Assembly (NCBI RefSeq): GCF_001317345.1
Contig: NZ_JXCG01000008.1
Location: 1-46,619, forward strand
Source: Thermococcus sp. EP1
GTDB lineage: Archaea; Methanobacteriota_B; Thermococci; Thermococcales; Thermococcaceae
Direction: 5' to 3'
DNA length: 46,619 nt
Positions 19,332 to 29,135 of this stretch are shown one piece after another (the first letter of the stretch is position 1; each line of letters begins with the position of its first letter). The position numbers were made by a program, and so were the translations under genes. Below the pieces are notes generated by a model that worked only from the letters and a program-made list of their open reading frames with translations, did no database searches and had not been told where the DNA came from.

Positions 19332-19994
19332 TCATTCACCCATAACTTCCTCAAGCACCTTCTTCTGCGCCTTCCTTAAATGTTCTTTCACTGTTGATGG
19401 ACTCAGATCAAGCATCTGGGCAAGATCTCTTAAAGTTACACGCTTTGGCTCGTCAAAGTAACCGCTTTTGTAAGCTAAGAGAAGCACTTCACGCTGTCTC
19501 TTGCTTAGCTTTGAAAGAGGCGTATTTTCTGGTGTATACTCTTCAACACTCAAGACACTTCCTTTGTAAACCTCTTTAAGGGTAGAAATCACTTCACTGA
19601 GGAGAGAATCTTCACAAGTTACAACCAGAACAATTGAAAACCCGTCAAAAGTACCCTTTTCAAATATCACAAGACCTTTCTTTTGGAGCTCAAGGATCCT
19701 TTTGACATCCTCTGTTGGATAAGGGATACTCTTAATATTAATTTTAGCATAAAGCAGGTAATGGCCATTTTTTGGTATCAATCTCAGCTCTTTCACATGA
19801 GCAAGCTTTCTAAGGTTTTCAATAATTTCTTCTGGGTTTATACCTTCTTTGAACTTGACTTCTGTTATTTTAATGACTTCATCGTCAAGTATAAAGTAGG
19901 TATCCCCATAGCCCCATTCTATAGCTTCAAGAAACTCCTTGAACATAACAAACATTTCTTGATCAAGTGGAACTTTGAACTTTATTCTTTTCAT
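19332..19994 (-). CDS. HTH_10 (bacterio-opsin activator-like) transcriptional regulator
   Basis: A 220-residue protein. The first 150 residues form an alpha/beta ligand- or partner-binding region. The C-terminal 55 residues are an HTH_10 domain (LSKRQREVLLLAYKSGYFDEP, then TLRDLAQMLDLSPSTVKEHLRKAQKK), the archaeal Bat-like type related to sigma-4 helix-turn-helices. The frame is open to 20018; the ATG at 19994 (MKRIKFKVPL) is the more likely start. It lies about 33 bases after thiL on the same strand and is probably co-transcribed. Its target is unknown; a dyad upstream of thiL and the palindrome upstream of the ABC operon are candidates. Confidence 0.82.
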   Translation of the reverse strand: MKRIKFKVPLDQEMFVMFKEFLEAIEWGYGDTYFILDDEVIKITEVKFKEGINPEEIIENLRKLAHVKELRLIPKNGHYLLYAKINIKSIPYPTEDVKRILELQKKGLVIFEKGTFDGFSIVLVVTCEDSLLSEVISTLKEVYKGSVLSVEEYTPENTPLSKLSKRQREVLLLAYKSGYFDEPKRVTLRDLAQMLDLSPSTVKEHLRKAQKKVLEEVMGE

Positions 19995-20027
19995 AAGCAT
20001 CAAAAAAGAATTTGACAAGAGATGTTA

Positions 20028-20963
20028 TTAGGATTTCGTTAGATGCTCCCATCCTAAAATCGGCATCTTTTTGATTTTTCCATTTCTCCTTAAATAAACC
20101 CCCTCTCCCTCCTCAACCTTTCCAATCACCACGAAATCAAAGTCAAGCTTATCCAAGTGCTCCTCAGGAATCATAAAGATGAGCTCAAACTCTTCTCCAG
20201 ACGCTAAGGCAATCTCAATAGGATCTAAACCTAAGGGCTCAGCAACTTCAAAGACTTCTTGCCTTATAGGGAGTTTTTCTGAATCGATTAAAATTTTAAC
20301 GCCGCTCATCTTTGCTATCAGGTGCAATTCTTTACTCATACCGTCACTTATGTCTATAGCGGAATTTGCATACTTTGCCAAAATTTGGCCCTCTTTAACC
20401 CTCGCCTTTGGCTCCAAAAGCTTCTCGTAAAGCACCTTTCTTGTCCTCTCTTCTATCTCAAGGTTCTCAAAATACACTTTAAGCCCGGCCAGAGCTCTCC
20501 CGATATCCCCAGTAACGCAGACCAAGTCCCCAATTTTTGCACCGCTTCTCGTAAGTAATCTTTTAGTCTTTCCAAGAGCTATTCCATCAATTATCAGGTC
20601 ACAGGCTTCATTTGTATCAGCACTTATTATTGGTGTTCTATAAAACTCAGATGCCTTAGCAATTCCCCTTGAAATCCCTTCTAAATACTCCATCTCAAAA
20701 TCTCTTGGAACTCCAATGGAAAACAGAAATCCTATTGGTGTTGCACCCATGGCTGCAACATCACTAACATTCATTGTGAAGACCTTAAATCCTACCTGTT
20801 CAGGTGTCATTATATCAGGAACATCTGTAGTCCGCACTAACATGTCATTTGTGACCACTAACCATCCACTTTCCCATTTTATCGCACCAGCATCGTCTCC
20901 TAAAGGTAGATCTCCCTGAAGTTTAAGGTGTCTCATGAAGAGTTCTATTATCTCACGCTCCAC
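20028..20963 (-). CDS. thiL: Thiamine-monophosphate kinase
   Basis: Phosphorylates thiamine monophosphate to the active cofactor thiamine diphosphate. The 311-residue sequence shows the ThiL/PurM fold motifs: LPLGDDAGAI with Mg-binding aspartates, TNDMLVRTTDVP, NVSDVAAMGATPIGFL, TGDIGRALAGL, SAIDISDGMSKELHLIA and ALASGEEFELIF. The start is a GTG at 20963 with AGGGGGAT upstream. It diverges from galK and is followed by the HTH regulator. Confidence 0.96.
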   Translation of the reverse strand: MEREIIELFMRHLKLQGDLPLGDDAGAIKWESGWLVVTNDMLVRTTDVPDIMTPEQVGFKVFTMNVSDVAAMGATPIGFLFSIGVPRDFEMEYLEGISRGIAKASEFYRTPIISADTNEACDLIIDGIALGKTKRLLTRSGAKIGDLVCVTGDIGRALAGLKVYFENLEIEERTRKVLYEKLLEPKARVKEGQILAKYANSAIDISDGMSKELHLIAKMSGVKILIDSEKLPIRQEVFEVAEPLGLDPIEIALASGEEFELIFMIPEEHLDKLDFDFVVIGKVEEGEGVYLRRNGKIKKMPILGWEHLTKS

Positions 20964-22103
<1,140 letters not shown>

Positions 22104-23198
22104 GTGAGAGCATTGGTTTTCCATGGGAATTTACAATATGCAGAGATTCCAAAAAATGAAATTCCTACAGTTATTGAGAAAGCGTATTTTTCCGTTATCT
22201 CAAAGTTAATTAAAGCTGAAATTCCCTTTGGTCTTAATATAACTGGTTACACTCTTGAAATCCTTCCCAATGAAATAATTTCTCTAATCAAAGAAGGCAT
22301 TGAAGTTGGTTTAATTGAAATCCTCGGAACCAGTTACACCCACGCAATTTTGCCCCTCCTTCCTCTTGACCGAGTTGAAGCACAGGTACAGAAAGACAAA
22401 GAAGTTAAGGAAGAAATCCTAGACACTTCTCCAAAAGGCTTCTGGCTTCCAGAGCTAGCCTATGATCCAATAATTCCCGCAATACTGAGAGACCATCAAT
22501 ATGAATATTTATTTGCAGACGGTGAAGCAATGTTGTTCTCAAATCATCTAAATTCTGCAATAAGACCTATAAAACCCCTTTATCCTCACCTTATACGAGC
22601 CCAACGGGGAGAGGGGTTTGTGTATCTCAATTATCTTCTTGGTCTTCAAGAGCTGAAAAGAGCAGTTAAATTAGCTTTTAGTGGTAAAGTGACTCTTGCA
22701 GCAGTTAAAGAGATCGACGCAGTTCCAGTATGGGTAGCCATAAATACCACCATAATACTTGGAATCGGAAAGTTTCCATTAATGAATCCAAAGAAAGCAG
22801 CCTCTTGGATAAAGGAAAAAGATGAAATACTTCTGTATGGCACAGACATAGAGTTTCTTGGCTATCGCGATATTTCAGGCTATAAAATGGATATTGATGC
22901 TCTCTTAATGCTCCTTGATCATCTCAATGATAGGATATGCCCGCCTTCGGAGCTTAAGCACAGTGGAAGAAGACTCTACCTAAGAACCTCAAGCTGGGCC
23001 CCAGACAAGAGTTTGGACATATGGACCAAAGATGAAGGCAATGCACGATTAAATATGCTCTCCATAGGATTAGATGGAGAATTAGCATTCTTTGCAGAGA
23101 ACAGCGATGCCAGAGGGTGGGAACCTCTTGTCGAAAGAAGACTAGATGCATTTAAAGCAATTTATGAGTCCTGGAGGGGTGAGAATGAGAAATCTTAG
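22104..23198 (+). CDS. GH57 glycoside hydrolase, probable alpha-galactosidase
   Basis: A 364-residue GH57 family protein, much shorter than GH57 amylases. It matches in size, context and motif the P. furiosus galactose-operon GH57 alpha-galactosidase. GFWLPELAYDP carries Glu117, the position of the catalytic nucleophile in that enzyme. It starts HGNLQYAEIP and ends with HSGRRLYLRTSSWAPD and an ENSDARGWEP segment. There is no signal peptide, so it is intracellular and cleaves imported alpha-galactosides. The start is a GTG directly after the galK stop, with GGTGA inside galK. It overlaps the MFS gene by 14 bases. Confidence 0.85.
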   Translation: MRALVFHGNLQYAEIPKNEIPTVIEKAYFSVISKLIKAEIPFGLNITGYTLEILPNEIISLIKEGIEVGLIEILGTSYTHAILPLLPLDRVEAQVQKDKEVKEEILDTSPKGFWLPELAYDPIIPAILRDHQYEYLFADGEAMLFSNHLNSAIRPIKPLYPHLIRAQRGEGFVYLNYLLGLQELKRAVKLAFSGKVTLAAVKEIDAVPVWVAINTTIILGIGKFPLMNPKKAASWIKEKDEILLYGTDIEFLGYRDISGYKMDIDALLMLLDHLNDRICPPSELKHSGRRLYLRTSSWAPDKSLDIWTKDEGNARLNMLSIGLDGELAFFAENSDARGWEPLVERRLDAFKAIYESWRGENEKS

Positions 23199-24513
23199 AA
23201 GGAAGATCTCAATTGTATTGCTCGTACTGATGGCAGCTTTTTTGATGGCTGATCAGAATCTTCTGCCTCCAAATTACCAGCAAATAATGGAGGAATTTGG
23301 AATTACTGAAACACAAATGGGCCTTGTTTCAACGATTTTTGTAGCCACAAGTGCCCTGATAACAATAGTTTGGGGTTTCTTATCTGACATAGGACAGAGA
23401 AAAAAGCTCCTTGTTATTGGAGTCCTTCTCGGAGAGATTCCATGCTTTCTAACAGCCTATGTTCAAAACTACTATCAGTTACTGGCAATGCGGTTTTTAA
23501 CTGGTATCGGAATAGGCTCTATAATTCCCATAGGGTACTCCTTAATAGCAGACATGTTTGAAGAAGAAAAGAGAGGAAGAGGATACGCATATATCGAAAC
23601 CGCATTTGGATTCGGTACTCTCTTCGGTATGATAGTAGCAGGACTTATAGCCAGCTGGAGACCACCTTTTATAATTGCAGCCGTACCAAACTTTGTTCTA
23701 GCCCCCCTATTTTATATAATAGCAGAAGAACCCAAACGAGGAGAAGGAGAAAAAGAACTTAAGGAGGTTCTGGAAAAGGGCTATGAGTACACGTACCGAC
23801 TGAATAAAGAAGTTATCAAAAAATCCCTTAAAACGAGGACTAATATCCTCATATTCATCCAGGGAATAATAGGCACTGTTCCATGGGGAGTTATAATGTA
23901 CTGGCTTGTCTCGTTCTTTATAGTCACGAGAGGTATGGACAAAAGCACAGCTACCTTTGTACTCCTGCTGGTAGGAGTCTCAACCGTTATAGGGAGCCTT
24001 TTAGGAGGATTTGCAGGCGATTACTTTGAAGCACGACAAAAAGGTGGAAGGGCTGTAATTACCGGGCTTGCAATATTCTTTGGAATGATAGCTGCCATAG
24101 GCATAATTCTATATCCCCTCCCCAGCAAATTAAGCTTGATTCACTGGATTGGACTTGCAATATATTCACTCCTCTTAATCCAATTTGTCTCATATGCAGG
24201 ACCAAACGTAAGGGCCATAGTGTCACAAGTTAATCTTCCCGAAGATAGAGGAACCGTGTTTGGTCTCTTTAACATCCTTGACAATGTAGGTAAAGCCACA
24301 GGTCCCTTGTTTGGTGGATTTTTAATTGAGGCCTTAAGAGAGATGGGATATTCCGATGCACTAGCTTACAAATATACACTCTTAATAGGAAGTCTCTTCT
24401 GGATTCCGTGTGCAGCAGTCTGGCTCTGGATACGGAAAAGCTATCCAGAAGATAGAGATGCTGTAAAAGAAATACTCAAGAAGAGAGCCGAAGAGCTCTC
24501 AAGGGCCTTTTAA
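23185..24513 (+). CDS. MFS transporter, probable galactoside/sugar importer
   Basis: A 442-residue, twelve-segment major facilitator protein of the spinster-like group. The first helix includes MADQNLLPPNYQQIMEEF, then GFLSDIGQRKKLLVIGVLLG (the motif A loop D..GQRKK) and RFLTGIGIGSIIPIGYSLIADMF. The central loop separates the two six-helix halves. The position in the galK operon suggests uptake of galactose or galactosides, which is unusual because Thermococcales normally use ABC systems; this is inference from context. GGAGGGGTGAG precedes the ATG at 23185. It converges on the GH1 gene with a 15-base overlap. Confidence 0.88.
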   Translation: MRNLRRKISIVLLVLMAAFLMADQNLLPPNYQQIMEEFGITETQMGLVSTIFVATSALITIVWGFLSDIGQRKKLLVIGVLLGEIPCFLTAYVQNYYQLLAMRFLTGIGIGSIIPIGYSLIADMFEEEKRGRGYAYIETAFGFGTLFGMIVAGLIASWRPPFIIAAVPNFVLAPLFYIIAEEPKRGEGEKELKEVLEKGYEYTYRLNKEVIKKSLKTRTNILIFIQGIIGTVPWGVIMYWLVSFFIVTRGMDKSTATFVLLLVGVSTVIGSLLGGFAGDYFEARQKGGRAVITGLAIFFGMIAAIGIILYPLPSKLSLIHWIGLAIYSLLLIQFVSYAGPNVRAIVSQVNLPEDRGTVFGLFNILDNVGKATGPLFGGFLIEALREMGYSDALAYKYTLLIGSLFWIPCAAVWLWIRKSYPEDRDAVKEILKKRAEELSRAF

Positions 24514-25764
24514 CCCATATTTTCGAATTAACTCATCGCTTATCTCTTTTTTCTGTGCTATTTCTCCATACACGTATGCACTTTCCCTCGGTTTTCGTTT
24601 AAAGGTTGTATAATCAACTTCTATCAACCCAAATCTTGGAGCAAAACCCTCTCTCCATTCGTAGTTATCCATTAGAGACCAATAAAAATATCCGTTTACA
24701 TTATAACCTTCCTCGATAGCCTTGTGTACATATTGAAGATGCTGAATAATAAATTCTTTCCTCCATTCATCATCTAGTGTTGCTATGCCATTCTCGGTAA
24801 TATATATCGGTCTTTCGTATCGTGAAACTTTAACTATTGCTTCATATATTCCCCTTGGATACACGCTCCATCCCATCTGAGTTTTCCTTTCACTTAGCTC
24901 AGCCAACCTTGCATCAAAAAAGAACTTGAGAGGGTTCCAGCTATACTTTACTTCACTCGCTGTGTAATAGTTGACCCCTATAAAATCAACATCGCTCTCA
25001 GGAACAGTATAAGTGCTAAGAACACCTCTAAACTTACCACTCCATATTGCATCGAGGAAATTCCAATTAAAAAGATTATCTGCCTTTTCTGCCGCTTTTT
25101 TGTCTCGTTTCATATCACTTGCTGCGAGCATTATGGGTATGTTCTTTACTATCCCAACTTTAAGCCTGCTACTAAGAATTTCATACGCCAATGCATGGGC
25201 CTTTAGAAGGTTTGCAGCCACTTTAAATGCTTTGAATGGACTCTTTACAAAAGGAGGCCAATAAGCGGTTAAGTAACCCATCATAACATAGACCATTGGT
25301 TCATTAAAAGTTGCAACAAGTTTAACACCCTTCAAAATACCAACAACTGTCTCAACGTATTGCTCCCAGTATTTTAGGTTTTCTTCTTTTGCAAATCCTC
25401 CTCTCCGCATAAACCAGAGAGGAGAAGTAAAATGATGCAATGTTACATTCGGAGTTATGCCACTCTTAAGTAGAAGCTCAATAATCTCCCGATACCTGTT
25501 TAATGCATTTTCGTTTATTTTCTCCTCCTCTGGAAAGATGCGACTCCACTCTATAGAAAACCGATAGCCATCATACCCAAGGGAATGCATCAGTATTATA
25601 TCTTCTTTATAAAGTTCCCAGTGGTTGCAAGCTTTGTTGGACTTATATGGAAGTTTGTCCATCTGTTCATAATACCACCAATCGTTCCATTTGTTATTAC
25701 CCTCAATCTGATGGGAAGAGGTAGCAGTCCCAAAAATGAACTCATCAAAAAATTTTATCCCCAT
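24499..25764 (-). CDS. GH1 beta-glycosidase (beta-galactosidase/glucosidase)
   Basis: A 421-residue family GH1 enzyme. The acid/base Glu155 is in ATFNEPMVYV and the nucleophile Glu324 in YITENGIATL; FGTATSSHQIEG is the N-terminal family signature. It is shorter than P. furiosus CelB and resembles the 423-residue Pyrococcus horikoshii beta-glycosidase, an enzyme known for alkyl-glycoside preference. Specificity cannot be read from sequence, but the galactose context suggests beta-galactosidase activity. GGTGGAG marks the ATG at 25764. It is divergent from galT. Confidence 0.92.
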   Translation of the reverse strand: MGIKFFDEFIFGTATSSHQIEGNNKWNDWWYYEQMDKLPYKSNKACNHWELYKEDIILMHSLGYDGYRFSIEWSRIFPEEEKINENALNRYREIIELLLKSGITPNVTLHHFTSPLWFMRRGGFAKEENLKYWEQYVETVVGILKGVKLVATFNEPMVYVMMGYLTAYWPPFVKSPFKAFKVAANLLKAHALAYEILSSRLKVGIVKNIPIMLAASDMKRDKKAAEKADNLFNWNFLDAIWSGKFRGVLSTYTVPESDVDFIGVNYYTASEVKYSWNPLKFFFDARLAELSERKTQMGWSVYPRGIYEAIVKVSRYERPIYITENGIATLDDEWRKEFIIQHLQYVHKAIEEGYNVNGYFYWSLMDNYEWREGFAPRFGLIEVDYTTFKRKPRESAYVYGEIAQKKEISDELIRKYGLKGP

Positions 25765-25820
25765 TAACTCCACCAAAAAATTAATACTCTTCCAAATCTA
25801 ATTAGTCTTACGGTGATAAG

Positions 25821-26801
25821 ATGAGAGAACTCCGTTATAATCCCTTGCTCGGCCAGTGGATCATGGTATCTGCGGAGAGAGAAAAACGGCCCTGGAGGCC
25901 AAAAGATTTTTGTCCTTTCTGCCCAGGTGGTGAAGAGACAGGTTATGGGTGGGAAGTGCTCTCACTTCCTAATCGTTTCCCAATGCTTTCTTTCAACACC
26001 CCTAAACCCGAAAGTAAAGGGTTTTATAAAAAAGCTCGCGCTCTTGGCCAATGCAGTGTTATAGTGGAGACCCCAGAGCATAAATTGAAAGACTTGGAGG
26101 AACTCTCCATAGAGCAAATGACTAAGGTTGTGCAGCTGTGGAGGCAAATCACAGGAGAATTAAAAAACAACCCTCATATTGCATATCTATCAATTTTTCG
26201 AAATAAGGGTGAAGAAATAGGTGTGAGTTTAACCCACCCCCATGGGCAATTGTATGCTCTGCCTTTCATACCGTTGAAGGTTCGATTAAAGATTGAGAAT
26301 TCCAGAAGGTACTATAATCGATTTAAGAAATGTCTATTCTGCAAGATATTAGATGAGGAGCTAAAAGGAGAACGGCTGATCTACGAAAATAATGACTTTA
26401 TTCTCTTCCTACCTTTCTTTGCAAACTGGCCTTTTGAAGTACACATTTATCCAAAAAGGCACGTCCAATGGCTCACTCAACTAACCCAAGCAGAAATCCT
26501 CAACTTAGCGGATATCCTAAGAGTGACTACAGGCACCCTTAATTCTCTTTTTGAAAGGCAAATGCCATACGTGATGAGCGTGTATCAAGCTCCCTTTAAA
26601 GGAGAGTACTCCTTCTATCATCTGCACATTGAGTTTTATCCACTTCTCAGAGAAAAAGATAAACTAAAATATGCTGCTGGGATAGAAATGGGTACATGGG
26701 AGTTCACCTACGATGGAATCCCAGAAGAAAACGCCCAAAAACTTAAAGAAGTCTGTAAAAAGATCAAAAACAAAATAGGTATGAGAGGAAAATGCACTTA
26801 A
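25821..26801 (+). CDS. galT: Galactose-1-phosphate uridylyltransferase
   Basis: Exchanges UMP between UDP-glucose and galactose 1-phosphate, the second Leloir step. The 326-residue HIT-superfamily protein has RYNPLLGQWIMVSAER, the zinc pair CPFC, a second CLFC pair, HPHGQLYALPFIP with the catalytic histidine (HxHxQ) and a late HLHIEFYPLLR. GGTGATAAG precedes the ATG at 25821. A 56-base gap separates it from the divergent GH1 gene. galE is not in this window. Confidence 0.97.
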   Translation: MRELRYNPLLGQWIMVSAEREKRPWRPKDFCPFCPGGEETGYGWEVLSLPNRFPMLSFNTPKPESKGFYKKARALGQCSVIVETPEHKLKDLEELSIEQMTKVVQLWRQITGELKNNPHIAYLSIFRNKGEEIGVSLTHPHGQLYALPFIPLKVRLKIENSRRYYNRFKKCLFCKILDEELKGERLIYENNDFILFLPFFANWPFEVHIYPKRHVQWLTQLTQAEILNLADILRVTTGTLNSLFERQMPYVMSVYQAPFKGEYSFYHLHIEFYPLLREKDKLKYAAGIEMGTWEFTYDGIPEENAQKLKEVCKKIKNKIGMRGKCT

Positions 26802-26852
26802 TTTCTTTAAAAGGCTTAAAATTTGCTCTACAGTGAAAACCTCATCCTTTAG

Positions 26853-26978
26853 TTTGGAAAGAGGCTAGATCTACCTTTTTATCCTCATGATACCGGTATC
26901 ATCCCTAAAGACACTTCTTTTGTATCCAATGGGAGTAATCTCATTAATGATCTTGAGGACGAAATTTTCAAGGAGTAA
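26853..26978 (+). pseudogene. Possible gene remnant upstream of the cytidylyltransferase gene
   Basis: An open frame of 41 codons runs from just after a TAG (26850-26852) to a TAA (26976-26978) and has no start codon. Its composition looks protein-like (FGKRLDLPFYPHDTGIIPKD, then SFVSNGS and DLEDEIFKE). I cannot identify the parent gene, and it may be chance. It contains the perfect palindrome ATGATACCGGTATCAT (26887-26902). The rest of the 26802-27029 gap holds only the promoter of the next gene. Confidence 0.25.
26887..26902. repeat. Perfect 16-bp palindrome
   Basis: ATGATACCGGTATCAT is exactly self-complementary. It lies about 90 bases before the TATA box of the cytidylyltransferase gene and about 85 bases after galT. 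It does not match the TATCAC-N5-GTGATA motif of Thermococcales sugar regulators, so if it is an operator it belongs to another regulator. It may be a remnant of coding sequence. Confidence 0.35.
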
Positions 26979-26987
26979 GCAATAATT

Positions 26988-26999
26988 ACTTATATAGTT
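26988..26999 (+). promoter_or_regulatory. Promoter (TATA box) of the cytidylyltransferase gene
   Basis: ACTTATATAGTT is a good archaeal TATA box. Transcription would begin near 27015-27025, leaving a short leader with GAGGAAGGAAC directly before the ATG at 27030. Confidence 0.6.
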
Positions 27000-27029
27000 A
27001 AGAGGTTAAAAGGCACTTGAGGAAGGAAC

Positions 27030-27719
27030 ATGGGGAAAACAGTTGGTATTCTCCTCGCGGGTGGCAAAGGAGAAAGAATCGGTAGTCCTATACCAAAACA
27101 GTTCCTATATGTCGGGAACAAGATGCTGATTGAGTATTCAATTGAAAAGCTAGAGAAAACAGAAGAAATTGATGAGATATATGTCGTTAGCGATTCTCAA
27201 TACAGTAAGATAATTGAACATCTTAAGAATAGATATTCCAAACTCACAAAAATTATTAATGGGGGCAGAACAAAAAACGAATCTTTCAAAGACGGTGTCT
27301 TAGCACTAGATGAAGACGTGGAGAGAGTAATAATCCACATTGCAGACCGACCTTTTGTATCTTCGTATGTACTTAGCGAGATGATAAAACTCTTGAACAG
27401 ATATGATGTGATAAGTTTCTGTTCAAAAATTCCGAGTTATGTGGTAAGGGTTAATGGAGGATTTGTATCCAAAGTCCTGAATAGACAGGAATTGAGGCTT
27501 TGTAAATCACCTGTCGCTTACAGAAGTGAAATTCTTAAAACCTTAATAAATATGGTGCCAAACTCAGAATTTTTGAATATTGAGAGTGACATAGAACTTC
27601 TCCGCAAATATCTACCAGAGGTAAAGATTTATGTCTATGAATCAACGAGTTTCAACTTCAAGATAACGTACAAAGATGACCTTCGAGTTACTTCCCTCTT
27701 ACTTCTCAATGGAGCTTAG
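27030..27719 (+). CDS. IspD/TarI-type cytidylyltransferase
   Basis: A 229-residue CTP-dependent nucleotidyltransferase. ILLAGGKGERIGSPIPKQFLYVGNKMLIEYSIEKL is the IspD/TarI nucleotide-binding segment. IIHIADRPFVS replaces the IspD VHDAARP, and CKSPVAYRSEIL replaces TQTPQ. IspD acts in the MEP pathway, which this organism does not need because it carries HMG-CoA reductase. A TarI-like role (CDP-ribitol or another CDP-polyol) is therefore more likely. The convergent neighbour is a CDP-glycerol glycerophosphotransferase-like protein, overlapping by 21 bases. The exact polyol is unknown. Confidence 0.85.
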   Translation: MGKTVGILLAGGKGERIGSPIPKQFLYVGNKMLIEYSIEKLEKTEEIDEIYVVSDSQYSKIIEHLKNRYSKLTKIINGGRTKNESFKDGVLALDEDVERVIIHIADRPFVSSYVLSEMIKLLNRYDVISFCSKIPSYVVRVNGGFVSKVLNRQELRLCKSPVAYRSEILKTLINMVPNSEFLNIESDIELLRKYLPEVKIYVYESTSFNFKITYKDDLRVTSLLLLNGA

Positions 27720-28922
27720 CGGCCAGAAGTACTCTATAACTCTGTCACTGGATCTATCATCTTTGTATTTAAAAAACAAATCTCTAAGCCAAAGCCGTTC
27801 CTTTTCCCATTTTTTAGGATTCTCAAAAGCTTCGTCCAAAGCTTTCAGTAATTCATCCACAGTCTTTACTTTATCTCCTGGAGTCCAAAGTTCAAAGGGC
27901 TCCAAAACAAATCCTCTTGTTTCACAATATTTTTTCTTATCTGGAATATAGAATATTACCGGCCTATTTAAAAGAAGGTAATCTCTAAATACAGAAGAAT
28001 AATCTGTCACCAAAATATCTGCTGCAGGAAGAATATCATAAAGTGTCAACCCTGCTTCCATCAACTCTTGGTTGGTTATTACCCTAATGTACTCATCAGA
28101 ATACTTTTTAACAAACATCTCATCATGTGGATGAGGTTTGAAAATAAAAAGTGCCTCTCTTTGTTTCAAGTATTCTCTAAATTCCTGGTCTTTTACGAGG
28201 TTAGTAAATAGCTCCTGCGTAACTCTCCTATCATAATCCCTGAAAGTCGGCAAGTAAAATACGATCCTTCTGTTTTTAATCTTTGAGCATAAGAGGCTCT
28301 CTAGCCTTTTTAGCGCCTCTCCTTTTCCTTTAAAGAGTGCATCACATCTGGGCATACCCAAAACTAAGATCTTTTCTGGATGTATGTGGAAAATTGCAGA
28401 AAACAACACCTTTGTAAACTCAGAGGTTGCAACAACATAGTCTATTTTTCTTAGAATACTTTTTAAAATAAGTTTCCCAACCCAGTTCTGGTATCGTTTG
28501 TCAAACCAAAAACCTCTTTTTCCTGGAACTGCATGCCAGATCATAACTCCAATTTGATTTTTAGCCTTCCAGTAAGGAATTCTCTGAGAAGAAAATATGT
28601 ATTTTGACCTCAATAACTGCCACAGATATTCAATTGTTCCATACATAACAAACTTTGTATTTTCACGCTTTTCAAACATCCCCTTATTTTCAACAGGCCA
28701 TATAAACTTATAATCCTTAAACTGTCCCAGCTCTTTCATTCGTTCATAAATGTACCTCATATTGCCAGCAAAAGGAGGGTATGAAATAAGCATTATTCTC
28801 TTAGAGTCTTTCGGGATAAGAATACTTATTATGGCTAGGAGATGAGACCCTACAAAAACAACGAAAAATTTAAACCTTTGGGGCAAGAGTTCTATCACTC
28901 TATGAAATACCTTCCATCTCAT
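27699..28922 (-). CDS. CDP-glycerol/CDP-ribitol phosphotransferase-like protein (TagB/TagF/TarL type)
   Basis: A 407-residue member of the glycerophosphotransferase family that builds wall teichoic acids in bacteria. Motifs: IGVMIWHAVPGKRGF, VFYLPTFRDYDRR, FIFKPHPHDEM, ADILVTDYSSVFRDYLLLNR and DRSSDRVIEYFW. An N-terminal hydrophobic segment (about residues 16-36) may place it at the membrane. It should transfer phosphopolyol from a CDP-polyol to a lipid- or protein-linked acceptor. GGGATGA precedes the ATG. It pairs with the cytidylyltransferase read from the other side. Confidence 0.88.
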   Translation of the reverse strand: MRWKVFHRVIELLPQRFKFFVVFVGSHLLAIISILIPKDSKRIMLISYPPFAGNMRYIYERMKELGQFKDYKFIWPVENKGMFEKRENTKFVMYGTIEYLWQLLRSKYIFSSQRIPYWKAKNQIGVMIWHAVPGKRGFWFDKRYQNWVGKLILKSILRKIDYVVATSEFTKVLFSAIFHIHPEKILVLGMPRCDALFKGKGEALKRLESLLCSKIKNRRIVFYLPTFRDYDRRVTQELFTNLVKDQEFREYLKQREALFIFKPHPHDEMFVKKYSDEYIRVITNQELMEAGLTLYDILPAADILVTDYSSVFRDYLLLNRPVIFYIPDKKKYCETRGFVLEPFELWTPGDKVKTVDELLKALDEAFENPKKWEKERLWLRDLFFKYKDDRSSDRVIEYFWPLSSIEK

Positions 28923-29135
28923 ATTCTGTCATCCCGAATTTTTGATAGTTCCCCCAAAGACTCTAATATAGTCAACGTAAATCTTAAGATTTGTTTAATG
29001 CTGCAATTAACCAAGTATTTTGATTGCTAACTTTCTATTTGTTTTCAGAAGTTAAATCAATTATGCTAACCTCATTCCTAGAGTAAACATTCTATATCAA
29101 AAACCCAGAAGAAGTTTCAATGAGAGAAAATTTAA
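28923..29135. other. 213-base intergenic region
   Basis: No gene is supported here. On the minus strand ACTATATTAG (about 28962-28972) is a likely TATA box for the phosphotransferase gene. The right part is AT-rich and follows the EndoQ stop. A perfect 12-bp palindrome AATCTTAAGATT lies near 28981-28992; it may be chance in such AT-rich sequence. Confidence 0.5.

Noticed and set aside
27030-27719. Assignment of the cytidylyltransferase as IspD of the MEP pathway
   Set aside because: The organism uses mevalonate (HMG-CoA reductase at 963-2186), the IspD substrate motifs are altered, and the neighbour is a CDP-polyol phosphotransferase.
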